Origin: Methylocystis sp. H62
Lineage (GTDB): Bacteria; Pseudomonadota; Alphaproteobacteria; Rhizobiales; Beijerinckiaceae
Direction of reading: 5' to 3'
DNA length: 64,000 bases
NCBI RefSeq assembly: GCF_015709515.1
Contig: NZ_JADNQZ010000046.1
Coordinates: forward strand, 1-64,000
Positions within the stretch are counted from its first letter, which is position 1; each line of letters starts with the position of its first letter. This document shows, piece after piece, positions 45,431 to 56,213 of the stretch. The translations under genes were made by a program, and so were the position numbers. The notes under the pieces were generated by a model. That model made no database searches. It was not told where the DNA came from and was given only the letters and a program-made list of their open reading frames with translations.

Positions 45431-45641
45431 GAGACCAGCAAAAAGCTGGGGGTCAGGCGGCTTGCCAAAACTCGTTATCGTTGGGCCATGTCCGTTCAAC
45501 TGGCTGTGGCAGACCGCAGTAGCGTTCGAGGATGCCATTGAGATGAGCAATCCGGACATGGAGCATCAGCTGAGCGCCTAGCAGAGACCATCGCATCTGG
45601 CGCTTCTTGCACATGCGTTCATTCATCAATTGGTTGTAACG
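45431..45641 (-). mobile_element. Solo 3' end of an ISKra4-type element
   Basis: The minus strand encodes RMCKKRQMRWSLLGAQL with MLHVRIAHLNGILERYCGLP, the C-terminus of the ISKra4-type transposase, then the terminal repeat GAGACCAGCAAAAAGCTGGG. The rest of the element is missing. It abuts a truncated resolvase. Close relative of the copies ending at 4032 and 48210. Confidence 0.75.
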
Positions 45642-45660
45642 AGTGATGACACCGCTATCT

Positions 45661-46146
45661 CTACTGGGAACTCGCTTCCATCCTTCCTGCGCCCTCGCAG
45701 ATCGCGCCCTGCACCCATTGGTCGGGTCTCCGGCGACCCGCCATGGTCCGTTCACGTATGAGATCGCGCTCAAATTCCGCTAGAGTGGCGAAGATCCCGA
45801 AGATCATGCGGCCGGAGGAAGTGGTCGTATCGATTTGCGTCCCTTTTCCGGTGAGCACTCTCAGACCGACGTCCCGATCGGACAGATCCCGAACGGTGTT
45901 GACCAGATGGGTCAGCGTCCGCCCGAGCCGGTCAAGCTTCCAAACGACAAGCACATCGCCCGCCCGCAACGCGCGCAGGCAAGCCTCGAGGCCGGGCCGA
46001 TCATCGCGGCTCCCCGAAGCGCGATCCTCGTAAATCTGGTCTTGAAGAACGCCGGCGACACGCAGGGCGTCGTGCTGCAGGTCGAGCGACTGCGAGCCGT
46101 CGGCTTTCGAGACGCGGGCATACTCACAGCTTTTGGGAGCTGACAC
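45661..46146 (-). pseudogene. Truncated serine recombinase (resolvase/invertase)
   Basis: The catalytic domain is present: CEYARVSKADGSQSLDLQ with the nucleophile serine in YARVS, VVWKLDRLGRTLTHLVNTV and [20 protein letters not shown]. The C-terminal helix-turn-helix is lost: after ERTMAG the frame diverges ([16 protein letters not shown]). The 5' end touches the TSUP duplicate at 46141, suggesting that a recombination event joined them. An extra residue or two before SLDLQ is also unusual. Confidence 0.75.
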
Positions 46147-46631
46147 GCCTCGCCTCGAAGACGCTCTATCGCGTAATAGCTGCGCTGCTCGTCCTCATCG
46201 CGGGCGTGCTCCTCTTTGGTCACGACGCGGCGGCGGCCGAGCCCCTGCTGAAAGGCGCCGCCCAAGCCGTCGCTGGCGTCGTCTGCGGCTTCACCATTGG
46301 CGTCGTGGCGTCGCTTCTGGGCGTCGCGGGAGGGGAATTGCTGATCCCGACGCTGACGCTCTTGTTCGGCGCGGACATAAAGCTCGCCGGCAGCCTGTCA
46401 TTGGCGGTGAGTCTGCCCACAATGCTCGCGGGCTTTGCCCGTTACAGCCGTGACCGCAGCTTCTTGACCCTTGGGCGGAACCGAACCTTCGCGCTCGTGA
46501 TGGCGGCCGGGTCGATCGTCGGGACTTTTGTTGGCGGCCAGTTGCTCGCCATCATCCCGAGCGCCCTTTTGCTTCCCGCCCTCGCCGCGATCCTGCTCGT
46601 CTCCGCCGTGAAGGTCTGGCATCATGCATAG
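46141..46631 (+). pseudogene. 3' half of a TSUP transporter gene (exact duplicate)
   Basis: Bases 46142-46620 appear identical to 56637-57115. The encoded part starts in WATRLASKTLYRV-equivalent sequence and covers FTIGVVASLLGVAGGELLIP and GSIVGTFVGGQLLAIIPSAL. It lacks the N-terminal half, and the last residues are altered (KVWHHA instead of KVWRQA). The lack of divergence implies recent copying. Confidence 0.85.
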
Positions 46632-46710
46632 TCTTGCACGACAAGACACCAGACAGAGACACCAGTATTTTCTTACAATGTAAGCGTCTATCCCGTGCTC
46701 ATTTGCCCGT

Positions 46711-47259
46711 TCAGCGTTTCTCAAGCAGGTTGTAACGTAGGAGATAACGCATTCCGCGCACCCATGATTCGTCGGTGTTGCCCCGGATATCGACACTCTG
46801 GCTGAAATATGCGGTCCCGCTCCTCGCATCGTCCATATAGGCGTTTTCGTTCAGGATGAGATTGCTGACTTTCTGCACCGTGCCCCAGGCCGCCAGATCG
46901 GCCCCTGCCTCGCGCGCCCATTCGATTTGGCAGCCGTTGCATCCCGTGATCCTGGCGCTTCGATCGATCTTTTGTCTTAGCGAATCCGAAAGCGGCACAA
47001 CTTCATAACGGCCAGAGTCGACCAACATTTTCGTCAACGTGTCGCCGATCATGACAAGTCGCTGTTTTTCAATGTCGCTCGTCGGCTCAGGCGACGTGTT
47101 GATTATCTCGAAGCCGAAAAAGGCGACTTTCAGCTTTTTGCCCGCGTCCGCCTGCGCGCACGCGATCCCCGTTCCGATGACCATGAACGCCACGGCCTGA
47201 GTGGCGCGGCGAGCAATCTTTCTCGCGCATTTCGAGACCGCGATCCGAGGATGCTTCAT
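46711..47259 (-). CDS. DUF3280 (DUF2380)-type secreted protein
   Basis: 182 aa from MKHPRIAVSKCARKIARRAT. It has a long signal peptide (TQAVAFMVIGTGIACAQADA), then KLKVAFFGFEIINTSPEPTS, TGCNGCQIEWAREAGADLAA and WGTVQKVSNLILNENAYMDD. The last two resemble the DUF3280 proteins that often accompany periplasmic quinoprotein alcohol dehydrogenases in methylotrophs (recollection; no such enzyme is in the window). The CNGC motif could bind metal or form a disulfide. The open frame extends upstream to 47421. Confidence 0.75.
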   Translation of the reverse strand: MKHPRIAVSKCARKIARRATQAVAFMVIGTGIACAQADAGKKLKVAFFGFEIINTSPEPTSDIEKQRLVMIGDTLTKMLVDSGRYEVVPLSDSLRQKIDRSARITGCNGCQIEWAREAGADLAAWGTVQKVSNLILNENAYMDDARSGTAYFSQSVDIRGNTDESWVRGMRYLLRYNLLEKR

Positions 47260-47556
47260 GGTTTCACCTGTAGTTTCAGCGTCATGTATGTTGGTTGACG
47301 CCGCGCGGTATTGGAGCCGTTTTGTTGGGCGTCGCCGGTTGGTCGACAAGCAAGGCCGTCTTGAGGCCGCAAGGCTCGCCCGCGTCACAAGCGTTCGGCC
47401 AAATGGCTTAGCCGCCGGCAAATTAGCTCCACTTCGCCAGCCTTTGCAAAGGAAACAGCGCCCCCGGCTCTCCCGTCACGAAGCCGCTCGGCGTCGCCCC
47501 CTCAATGGCCGTGCAGGTAGATCACATAAGAGGCCAGGAAATAGACCGTCGAGAGC
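47260..47556 (-). pseudogene. Mostly noncoding stretch ending in a cation antiporter tail
   Basis: Positions 47505-47556, read on the minus strand, encode the last residues of a CaCA antiporter (STVYFLASYVIYLHGH equivalent). They match the end of the gene at 57157-58167 with a few base differences (GCAGGTAGATCACATAAGAG here, GCAGATAGATCACATAGGAG there). The copy is cut at 47556 by the mini-transposon. The remaining bases to the left contain the promoter side of the DUF3280 gene and nothing else recognised. Confidence 0.7.
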
Positions 47557-47913
47557 TGTCGATTTCGGTTTCAATATGACATTGGTACCCTATGATTTTT
47601 CAAAACGTTACGATCAATCAGTCTCAACTCAATTTCTGTTTCATTTGAAACTGGAGCCAAAATTTTTCGGTTTCAACTGAGATTGATCGACCGGTCGATC
47701 GACCGCACGATGTCGGCATGCTGATGGTTTCAATCACGACCACAACGATCCGCTTACAGCACGGGAAATCCGGGATTCAACGAAAATTCCTCTCCGCCTG
47801 GTATCGTCAAAAATGCTGTTTCATTTGAGACTGGAATCGAAAGCGGAGTTTCAGATGAAACGGAAAAAGCGACACCAAATACCCCCGGTCTCACATTGAA
47901 ACCGAAATCGACA
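47557..47913. mobile_element. 357-bp mini-element with TGT...ACA ends and repeated internal motifs
   Basis: The ends are inverted repeats: TGTCGATTTCGGTTTCAAT at the left and, in reverse complement, the same 19 bases at the right. Inside lie further copies of the core: TTCGGTTTCAACTGAGATTG, GTTTCATTTGAAACTGG, GTCTCAACTC and, inverted, CGTTTCATCTGAAACTC with CAGTCTCAAATGAAACAG. A palindrome-like GATCGACCGGTCGATCGACC follows the left set. Multiple ordered terminal repeats and TGT ends are typical of TnsB/TniA/Mu-type transposons. There is no gene inside. The flanking 5-mers (AGAGC and GCCTT) do not match. A related end is at 63729. Confidence 0.7.
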
Positions 47914-48026
47914 GCCTTGGTAATTAAAAACTCTTAGCAATCAGAGTTAGATGCTAGCGATGCGGCGGAAGCCCAGAAGAGTGACGCTCTTCTCAGATAC
48001 AAGAATCAAGCGCTTACGATCTCTGG

Positions 48027-48210
48027 ATGTGCAAGAAGCGGCAGATGCGATGGACTCGGTTAGGCGCTCAGTTGATGCTCCATGTGCGGGCGGCTCATCT
48101 CAATGGCATCCTCGAACGTTACTGCAGTCTGCCGCAGCCGGTTCGATGGAAACGGCCCAACGAAAACGAATTTCGGCAAGCCGCCTGACCCCCAGCTTTT
48201 TGCTGGTCTC
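48027..48210 (+). mobile_element. Solo 3' end of an ISKra4-type element
   Basis: In the proper frame it reads MCKKRQMRWTRLGAQL and MLHVRAAHLNGILERYCSLP, ending NENEFRQAA-stop, followed by the terminal repeat CCCAGCTTTTTGCTGGTCTC. Only the last ~180 bp of the element are present. It lies between the mini-transposon and katG. Confidence 0.75.
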
Positions 48211-48262
48211 TATTGAAACCACCAAAGCCATGTCGGGTCTGCGACCTTCCTATCGCTCTGGA

Positions 48263-51149
<2,887 letters not shown>

Positions 51150-51386
51150 GTGCTGACTTGTCTTCGTGGAGCCCATGTTATTGATCTCGTCCACGAGACC
51201 GACAGCGTGGGCGATGTTTGGTTCGAAGATGGCCACATCGTCGCGCAGCCAGAGGGTCCCAGGCTCGACGCCGAATATGATGTGTCCGGCCAAATCGTAA
51301 TGGCAGGCGCGATCGACATCCATTCGCATATTGCCGGTGGCGGCGTGAACGCGGCACGCCTATTAATGCCGGAGGCGCATCGCGCT
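51150..51386 (+). pseudogene. fhcA: N-terminal fragment of formylmethanofuran dehydrogenase subunit A
   Basis: From a GTG the frame reads MLTCLRGAHVIDLVHETDSV, GDVWFEDGHIVAQPEG and VMAGAIDIHSHIAGGGVN with ARLLMPEAHRAH. This matches the amidohydrolase-like N-terminus of FhcA, including the metal-binding DIHSHIAGG motif. FhcA is part of the formyltransferase/hydrolase complex of the H4MPT C1 pathway. Only ~80 of over 500 codons remain; the sequence then passes into a formate dehydrogenase fragment. Confidence 0.8.
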
Positions 51387-51546
51387 CATCATCCGCCGAG
51401 CACGTCGTGATGATGATCCTCGGCCTCGTGCGCAACTACATTCCCTCCTATAACTGGGTCATCAACGGCGGTTGGAACATCGCCGACTGCGTCTCGCGCT
51501 CTTACGATGTGGAGGGCATGCATATCGGCACCGTAGCCGCCGGTCA
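51387..51546 (+). pseudogene. Internal fragment of NAD-dependent formate dehydrogenase
   Basis: Reads SSAEHVVMMILGLVRNYIPS, then YNWVINGGWNIADCVSRSYD and VEGMHIGTVAAG. The intact enzyme at 43884-45086 has SVSEHVVMMILALVRNYIPS and GTVAAGRIG at the same place. The match stops exactly at the start of the dinucleotide-binding glycine motif. It is joined to the fhcA fragment with no spacer. Confidence 0.85.
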
Positions 51547-51604
51547 CCATTTTCGCCTGCTCGCACTTTCATGCGCAGACCTTCGATTTCGAACCCATCC
51601 TTCT

Positions 51605-52934
51605 TCACTGCTGTCCGGTTAGGTATCGAACAAATTCAACTGGTTATATGGTGATCCCTCGTCATTGTCGTCGTCAGCGTCTTGAAAGGCGCGGAAAAGC
51701 TGGATTTTTTCGAAAGAGTGGACGGATAAGATCTGTAGAAAAGTGTAGAGCGACACATCGAGCGCCAGTTCCTTCTTGATGATCGCCGCCAGCACATAGA
51801 CGCAAACCGCCGTCCAGATTTGCGTCTTCACCGCATTCTCGGATGTGCCGAAAAAATGACGAATGCGCAAATGCTGCTTGATCCATTTGAAAAACAGCTC
51901 GACTTGCCAGCGCTGTTTATAGAGCGCGGCGATGATCAGCGCGGGCAGCGTGAAATTGTTTGTCAGGAAGACCAGTCTCTTGCCCGTGTCCGGATCGCAA
52001 AAATGCACACGGCGCAAATGTTCCGGGTAGCTGCGGCACGTGTAGAAACCATCGAGCGCGATGCTTTGATCCGAGCCAAGGCCGGTCGATTTGTCGACAG
52101 GTCGCGAATAGACGCGATGATAATTCATGTTGATTTTCGCACGGGTGACGAAGAATGCGCAGGCCTGATACAGCGCATGAAGCCTCGCGAAATCGACATA
52201 GCCGCGATCCATCAGTAAATGGCTCCAGCTTCCGGCGTGATCAAATCCAGTGCGAGCGCATCGCCCATTTTGCCATCGGAAACATGGATGAAGCTTGGGA
52301 TGGAGCCGCGCAAGTCGAGCAGCGTGTGCATCTTGACGGCGGCTTTCGTCGAACGAAAATCGGCCCATGGAAACAGCGACAGGCACAGATCGATGGTCGT
52401 GCTGTCGAGCGCGTAAACGGTGCTCGCAAGATCAAGGCCGGTGTCGTCATCGACGTAAAGTTTGCGTGCGCGGCGGACCAAGACGGCGGCGATGTCCGAC
52501 CATATGCGCCAGTCTCGCCGTTCGTTCGCGTCGGCCAAGGTCGACTTTGCGACGGGCTGGCGCAGCCCCATGCCATAAAGCTTCGAGGGTTGCGCTCCGA
52601 GACACGCCTCGATATCGCGCAAACTCTCGCGATACGTCATCGGCGCGAACGCCATGATGCGAAATTGTTCGCCGCAACGAAGGCTGCGGACGCGAACATC
52701 ACCGCGATGACGTGTGACGATTCGCTCGAAACTCGTCCACGGAACGAAGTCCATGACTTGCGAAAACAGCGTCCGGCCAAAGTTCACGGCAGGGCTCCCC
52801 GATCAGGAAAATCGGGAAAACTAGCGCAAAATCACCGAGGCGAGTTCAAATCGACACCAAACCAAATCAGGCCTAACGTATTAGCCATGAAGGCTTATTC
52901 CAGCTGCGTCGTTCGCTTAACCGGACAGTAGTGA
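51605..52934 (-). mobile_element. IS4-family insertion sequence with 7-bp target duplication
   Basis: The ends are inverted repeats: left TCACTGCTGTCCGGTTAG, right (reverse complement) TCACTACTGTCCGGTTAA. The element is flanked by the same 7 bases, TCCTTCT, at 51598-51604 and 52935-52941. This is direct evidence of an insertion whose flanks have not since recombined. The boundary is uncertain by one base. A partial copy of the right end is at 60227-60514. Confidence 0.85.
51619..52787 (-). pseudogene. IS4-family transposase with a one-base deletion
   Basis: The N-terminal frame (52212-52787) begins MNFGRTLFSQVMDFVPWTSF and contains the first acidic residue in YALDSTTIDLCLSLFPW. The second frame (51619-52386) carries MDRGYVDFARLHALYQACAF, then the YREK-type YKQRWQVELFFKWIKQHLRI. 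The switch is at TPEAGAIY / LMDRGYVDF near 52212, explained by loss of one base. The element is probably immobile unless the shift is suppressed. Confidence 0.88.
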
Positions 52935-53123
52935 TCCTTCTTACGAAGAAATTGAACAATAGGTGTGCAAATTCGCACTGCAGGAGGCGACCTTGGTCGG
53001 CATCTATCGGCGGTGACAAGGGAACATGTTCAAACCCGCGGCAAATTGTTTCGATTCCTGTCGTGGAATCAGTTTAGGCGCCGAGCAACATCGTCAGGCA
53101 CGACCTCGGTGGAGACTTCAAGA

Positions 53124-53365
53124 TCAATCGACGCGCCGCGATTGATATTGGCTGACCTTGCGGTCGCGGTCGAGATAGGCGGGGACGACCGCTGCAATTG
53201 GCTGCGGCACGATTCCCAGTCCTTCCAGCGTCACTCCGCTCGCTTTCGCTTCATCCGAAACGACGTTGTCACGGCGGAGCAATTTAACCTGATCGGTCGT
53301 CATGGACAGCAATTTCGGGAAAAGTCCGAAGGACAGCTTGCTAGCAATTTGCGTGATGCTTGCGA
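53124..53365 (-). pseudogene. 3' fragment of an NDUFA9-like gene
   Basis: Minus strand: ASITQIASKLSFGLFPKLLS, MTTDQVKLLRRDNVVSDEAK and TLEGLGIVPQPIAAVVPAYL. It is a diverged copy of the C-terminus of the protein at 39865-40842 (MTTDQVELLRHDNVVSEEAK). It ends at 53365, where the acnA fragment on the other strand begins directly. Confidence 0.85.
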
Positions 53366-53898
53366 AGGCCCTGCCTTACCGGTCCAACCTCCAGAAAATC
53401 GCTGACTTTTCGTTTGAGCGCATCGATCCGACCTATGTCGCTCGCGCTCACGCGCTCGGTCCGAATTCAATGCATGCCGTGGTCGCCGGCAAGAACTACG
53501 GCCAGGGATCCTCCCGAGAGCACGCCGCCGCGGCTTCCCGATATCTCGGCCTCAGAGTCGTCGTCGCGAAGAGCTTCGCCCGAATCCACCGGCAAAACCT
53601 CATCAACTACGGAATTCTTCCACTCCTGTTCGTCGAGTCGACGGACTATGATCGGCTGGAAAAGAACGACACGCTTCGGATCCGTGACTTCCGCCACAAG
53701 CTCGCAGGCGGCGGGAAAATCGTCTTGGAATCAGCGAACGTGACAATAGAGACGCAACATGGTCTGACGTCCGACCAGATCGAGATCGTCCTCGCTGGCG
53801 GCGTCGTAAATCACCGTCGAAACAACAGGCGCATGGGAAGCGGGCGCGACGCGCTTACGCCGAGATCACCGGTCGATCTCGCCGAACACGATATCTAA
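53366..53898 (+). pseudogene. 3' fragment of an aconitase gene
   Basis: Encodes ALPYRSNLQKIADFSFERID, NYGQGSSREHAAAASRYLGL and GGVVNHRRNNRRMGSGRDAL to a stop at 53898. It is about 85% similar in protein to the C-terminal domain of the acnA at 25514-27514. The N-terminal two thirds with the Fe-S cysteines are missing. The sequence downstream of the stop is also shared between the two copies. Confidence 0.88.
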
Positions 53899-53916
53899 CG
53901 AACGAATAATTTCGGA
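53866..53916 (-). pseudogene. nuoD 3'-end remnant antisense to the aconitase fragment
   Basis: Minus strand reads [16 protein letters not shown]-stop. The intact NuoD ends [16 protein letters not shown]. Over the last ten codons every base difference from the intact gene is synonymous, which argues for a true coding ancestor. It overlaps the 3' end of the aconitase fragment in the opposite direction. Confidence 0.6.
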
Positions 53917-54201
53917 GGACGACAAACGGCGGTTCTTTGCTGTCTTGCGCTCGCGCCGGATTCGATCGCCGCAGGACGCGGTATGAGCGCCAATCATAGC
54001 GGAGCGAAGAGACACAAAATGACTGAGACAGAGAAATTGCAGAGCGCCTGCCAACGGCGATCGATCGCCGGGCCGTTCGTCCGGCCGGGCCCGTAGTCAA
54101 TTGCTGACGCGACACCGCGACCACCGGCACCGTCGCGATCATCAAGAGCGAAACTCTCTCCTTTTCCCGCACAACGACCGCGTCGTGCCGCGGCCCGGGC
54201 T
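53917..54201. other. Intergenic stretch
   Basis: Partly similar to the sequence downstream of the intact acnA (shared AATCCGGCGC and GCAAGACAGCA). A GC-rich imperfect palindrome (GGGCCGTTCGTCCGGCCGGGCCC) lies near 54069. No gene supported. Confidence 0.4.
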
Positions 54202-54684
54202 CTATTTGTGTGCCGATGCCGAAAAAACGGACACATCCCCCGGCTTGCGTAGCATCTTGTTGACCTCGCCCTGGTGCAGTTCCTCGGTGTAGATCATGTT
54301 GCGCGCGTATTCCTCCAGCATCACGGACTTGCCCTCTACTTCCTTGAACAGCTCGCGGTAAAGCTCCAACGCCGCCGCTTCATGCTCCAGCGACTCGCGC
54401 AGGATATCGCCGATATCGTGTTTGTGGGTTTCCAGCAGCGGACCGATGCCAAGTGATGGATGACCGCCGAGATGAGTGATCATTTCACCCGCCTTGTGCG
54501 CATGGGCGAGCGATTCGTCCGCCTGCCCGCTCAGCCAGGAAATGATGGGGAGGCGATTGTAGCCGAAAACCATTAGGGAATAGTGCGTATAGCGCACCAC
54601 CCCGGCCAATTCATATTCCATGATGCGGTTGAGCAGAGCTATAATTCTCTCGTTGCCCCCGACTGCCTTTTCTTCCTTGGACAT
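54202..54684 (-). CDS. bfr: Bacterioferritin-type ferritin
   Basis: 160 aa four-helix ferritin. Ferroxidase-type residues are visible: NRIMEYELAGVVRYTHYSLM, AHAHKAGEMITHLGGHPSLG and LRESLEHEAAALELYRELF, then YTEELHQGEVNKMLRKPGD. The tyrosine/glutamate/histidine spacing fits bacterioferritin or a close ferritin-like group. It stores iron and limits Fenton chemistry. Complete, with normal length. Confidence 0.88.
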   Translation of the reverse strand: MSKEEKAVGGNERIIALLNRIMEYELAGVVRYTHYSLMVFGYNRLPIISWLSGQADESLAHAHKAGEMITHLGGHPSLGIGPLLETHKHDIGDILRESLEHEAAALELYRELFKEVEGKSVMLEEYARNMIYTEELHQGEVNKMLRKPGDVSVFSASAHK

Positions 54685-54821
54685 GTCCGTCTCCTGGTTA
54701 AAACATCGAAGTTTTCAGCTTAACAGGCGCTCGAATACGTGCGGCGACGCTGAAAGCGACAGAACAAGCATTGCCGGCAGAAGGCTGCGTAGCCTTCCAT
54801 CGTTCATGCGTCCTACGGCTC

Positions 54822-55661
54822 TCACCGCACATGCGGCGCATCACGCGCGCCATTGCGCTGTGGGTCGGACAGCGCCGCGTTGATCGCGTCAATAAACGGC
54901 CCGAGCTTCGGTGGATGTGCTTCGATATCGACCCTCACGGCGAGCTTGCGGAGCGCGTTGCTGCACACCGGTCCGATCGAAGCGACGAGCGTTCGGACAA
55001 GGCTCTGTTTGAGCGACGTCTCTTTGCCGTGGTATTGCGCGACAGCGAAAAGGTTGCTCGCCTGCGATGCGCTGGTGAACGCCACAAGATCGATCTCATC
55101 GCGGCCAAGCGCGTCGATCAGCCTTTGCAACGGCGCCGTGTCCTCTGGCAAGGCCCAGCGATAGGTCACAATTTCGATTACTTCCGCGCCTTCGCTTTCG
55201 AGCGCGGCCTGTAATTCACGATTGGTCTCGCCGTAACGCTGTACCACGATGCGTTTGCCGCGTAACGGGGTCTCATGCATTTCGGCAAGCACCTCGTGCG
55301 TCGTGAAGGGGTCGCTGGCGGCGCGATCGATGCGCACCTTGCGCGAGCGCAGTACCGTGGCCGGCTTGGGGCCGCGTACAATCACCTGCGCTGCGTCCAG
55401 CAGCCTCAGCAGAGCGCCAGTTAGCCCCAGCGAATCGGTCGCGGCGAACAATTCGCGAGTCCCGACGCCCGTCTGGAAAATGAATATCTCGGGCGGCGTG
55501 GAATTCCAGCCATGGATCAACTCGTGAATATGTGCAGGATCGACATCCGGGATTTCGCTCAGTGCGGGCGCCAAAAACGGCGTGCCTCCATACTTGCGGA
55601 CCAAACTGGCAATGTGATCCCCCTTGCGGCTTTCAAGAATGGCGACGGTTTTGTCTTTCAT
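54822..55661 (-). CDS. hemD: Uroporphyrinogen-III synthase family protein
   Basis: 279 aa from MKDKTVAILESRKGDHIASL. HemD-type two-domain pattern: GTPFLAPALSEIPDVDP, FIFQTGVGTRELFAATDSLG, IVVQRYGETNRELQAALESE and LVAFTSASQASNLFAVAQYH with SIGPVCSNALRKLAVRVDIE. It closes hydroxymethylbilane to uroporphyrinogen III, the precursor of heme and of B12. No other tetrapyrrole gene is adjacent. The open frame extends 24 codons upstream. Confidence 0.88.
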   Translation of the reverse strand: MKDKTVAILESRKGDHIASLVRKYGGTPFLAPALSEIPDVDPAHIHELIHGWNSTPPEIFIFQTGVGTRELFAATDSLGLTGALLRLLDAAQVIVRGPKPATVLRSRKVRIDRAASDPFTTHEVLAEMHETPLRGKRIVVQRYGETNRELQAALESEGAEVIEIVTYRWALPEDTAPLQRLIDALGRDEIDLVAFTSASQASNLFAVAQYHGKETSLKQSLVRTLVASIGPVCSNALRKLAVRVDIEAHPPKLGPFIDAINAALSDPQRNGARDAPHVR

Positions 55662-56029
55662 CGACGCACGACGCAAGAGTTTCCTGCCTAGCCAGTCATT
55701 ATGCGAGCGGGTCCCGCAGGTGTCACTTTCCACCGAACACCTGTCGAGGGACCGATAAATTAACTGGGTTTCATGCGGCTTTTAGCAATGGCGGTGTCGG
55801 CTCGAAGATCCAGGCCAAGCGATATCGATCGCGTCGGCTTTGGTGGTTGCCAAGTCAAGGCGGCGGCGATGCGGATGTGGTCGTCCTCTTCGCGATTTAT
55901 GGCGACAATGATCCTGTGTATGAATTGCTTGACGATAATCAGAACATCGTCGGCGCGCTGTGTTTCGAGGATTTCATCGCGCTACGTGGATAAATGAGAC
56001 GCGAAAGCGGAGGAAAGAATGTCCAACTA
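55662..56029. other. Gap with an uncharacterised plus-strand frame
   Basis: The plus-strand frame (55532-55993) ends DADVVVLFAIYGDNDPVYEL, LDDNQNIVGALCFEDFIALR-stop. The tail looks coding, but its upstream part is antisense to hemD and it has no recognised family. It may be a gene remnant. Confidence 0.35.
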
Positions 56030-56140
56030 TTAATTGCGTGGCGTGAAGTTGCCCAGGATGTTGCCGGGGATGTGATTGATGAAAATCGTCGCCAGCGCGA
56101 TCCCGCGCCAGAAGTCGATCGCGTCGATTCGTTCGCGCAT
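56030..56140 (-). pseudogene. N-terminal fragment of an OpgC-domain protein
   Basis: Minus strand: MRERIDAIDFWRGIALATIF, INHIPGNILGNFTPRN-stop. This is the first TM helix and the following TPRN motif of OpgC-type membrane acyltransferase-like proteins, which have some 370 residues. An in-frame stop follows immediately after TPRN. Confidence 0.7.
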
Positions 56141-56213
56141 CTCGGCCGTTGAGTTCGAAGAGTGTTCGCATCAGTCGGACGGCGCGTGAAATCTCGCTCG
56201 ACCGGCCCAACAG

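Noticed and set aside
45661-46146. Functional invertase controlling the TSUP duplicate as a phase switch
   Set aside because: The recombinase lacks its DNA-binding domain, and no inverted recombination sites were found around the duplicate.
47557-47913. GTTTCAATTGAGA repeats taken as a CRISPR array
   Set aside because: The repeats vary in sequence, orientation and spacing, and there are no equal-length spacers or cas genes. The end-to-end inverted layout fits transposon ends.
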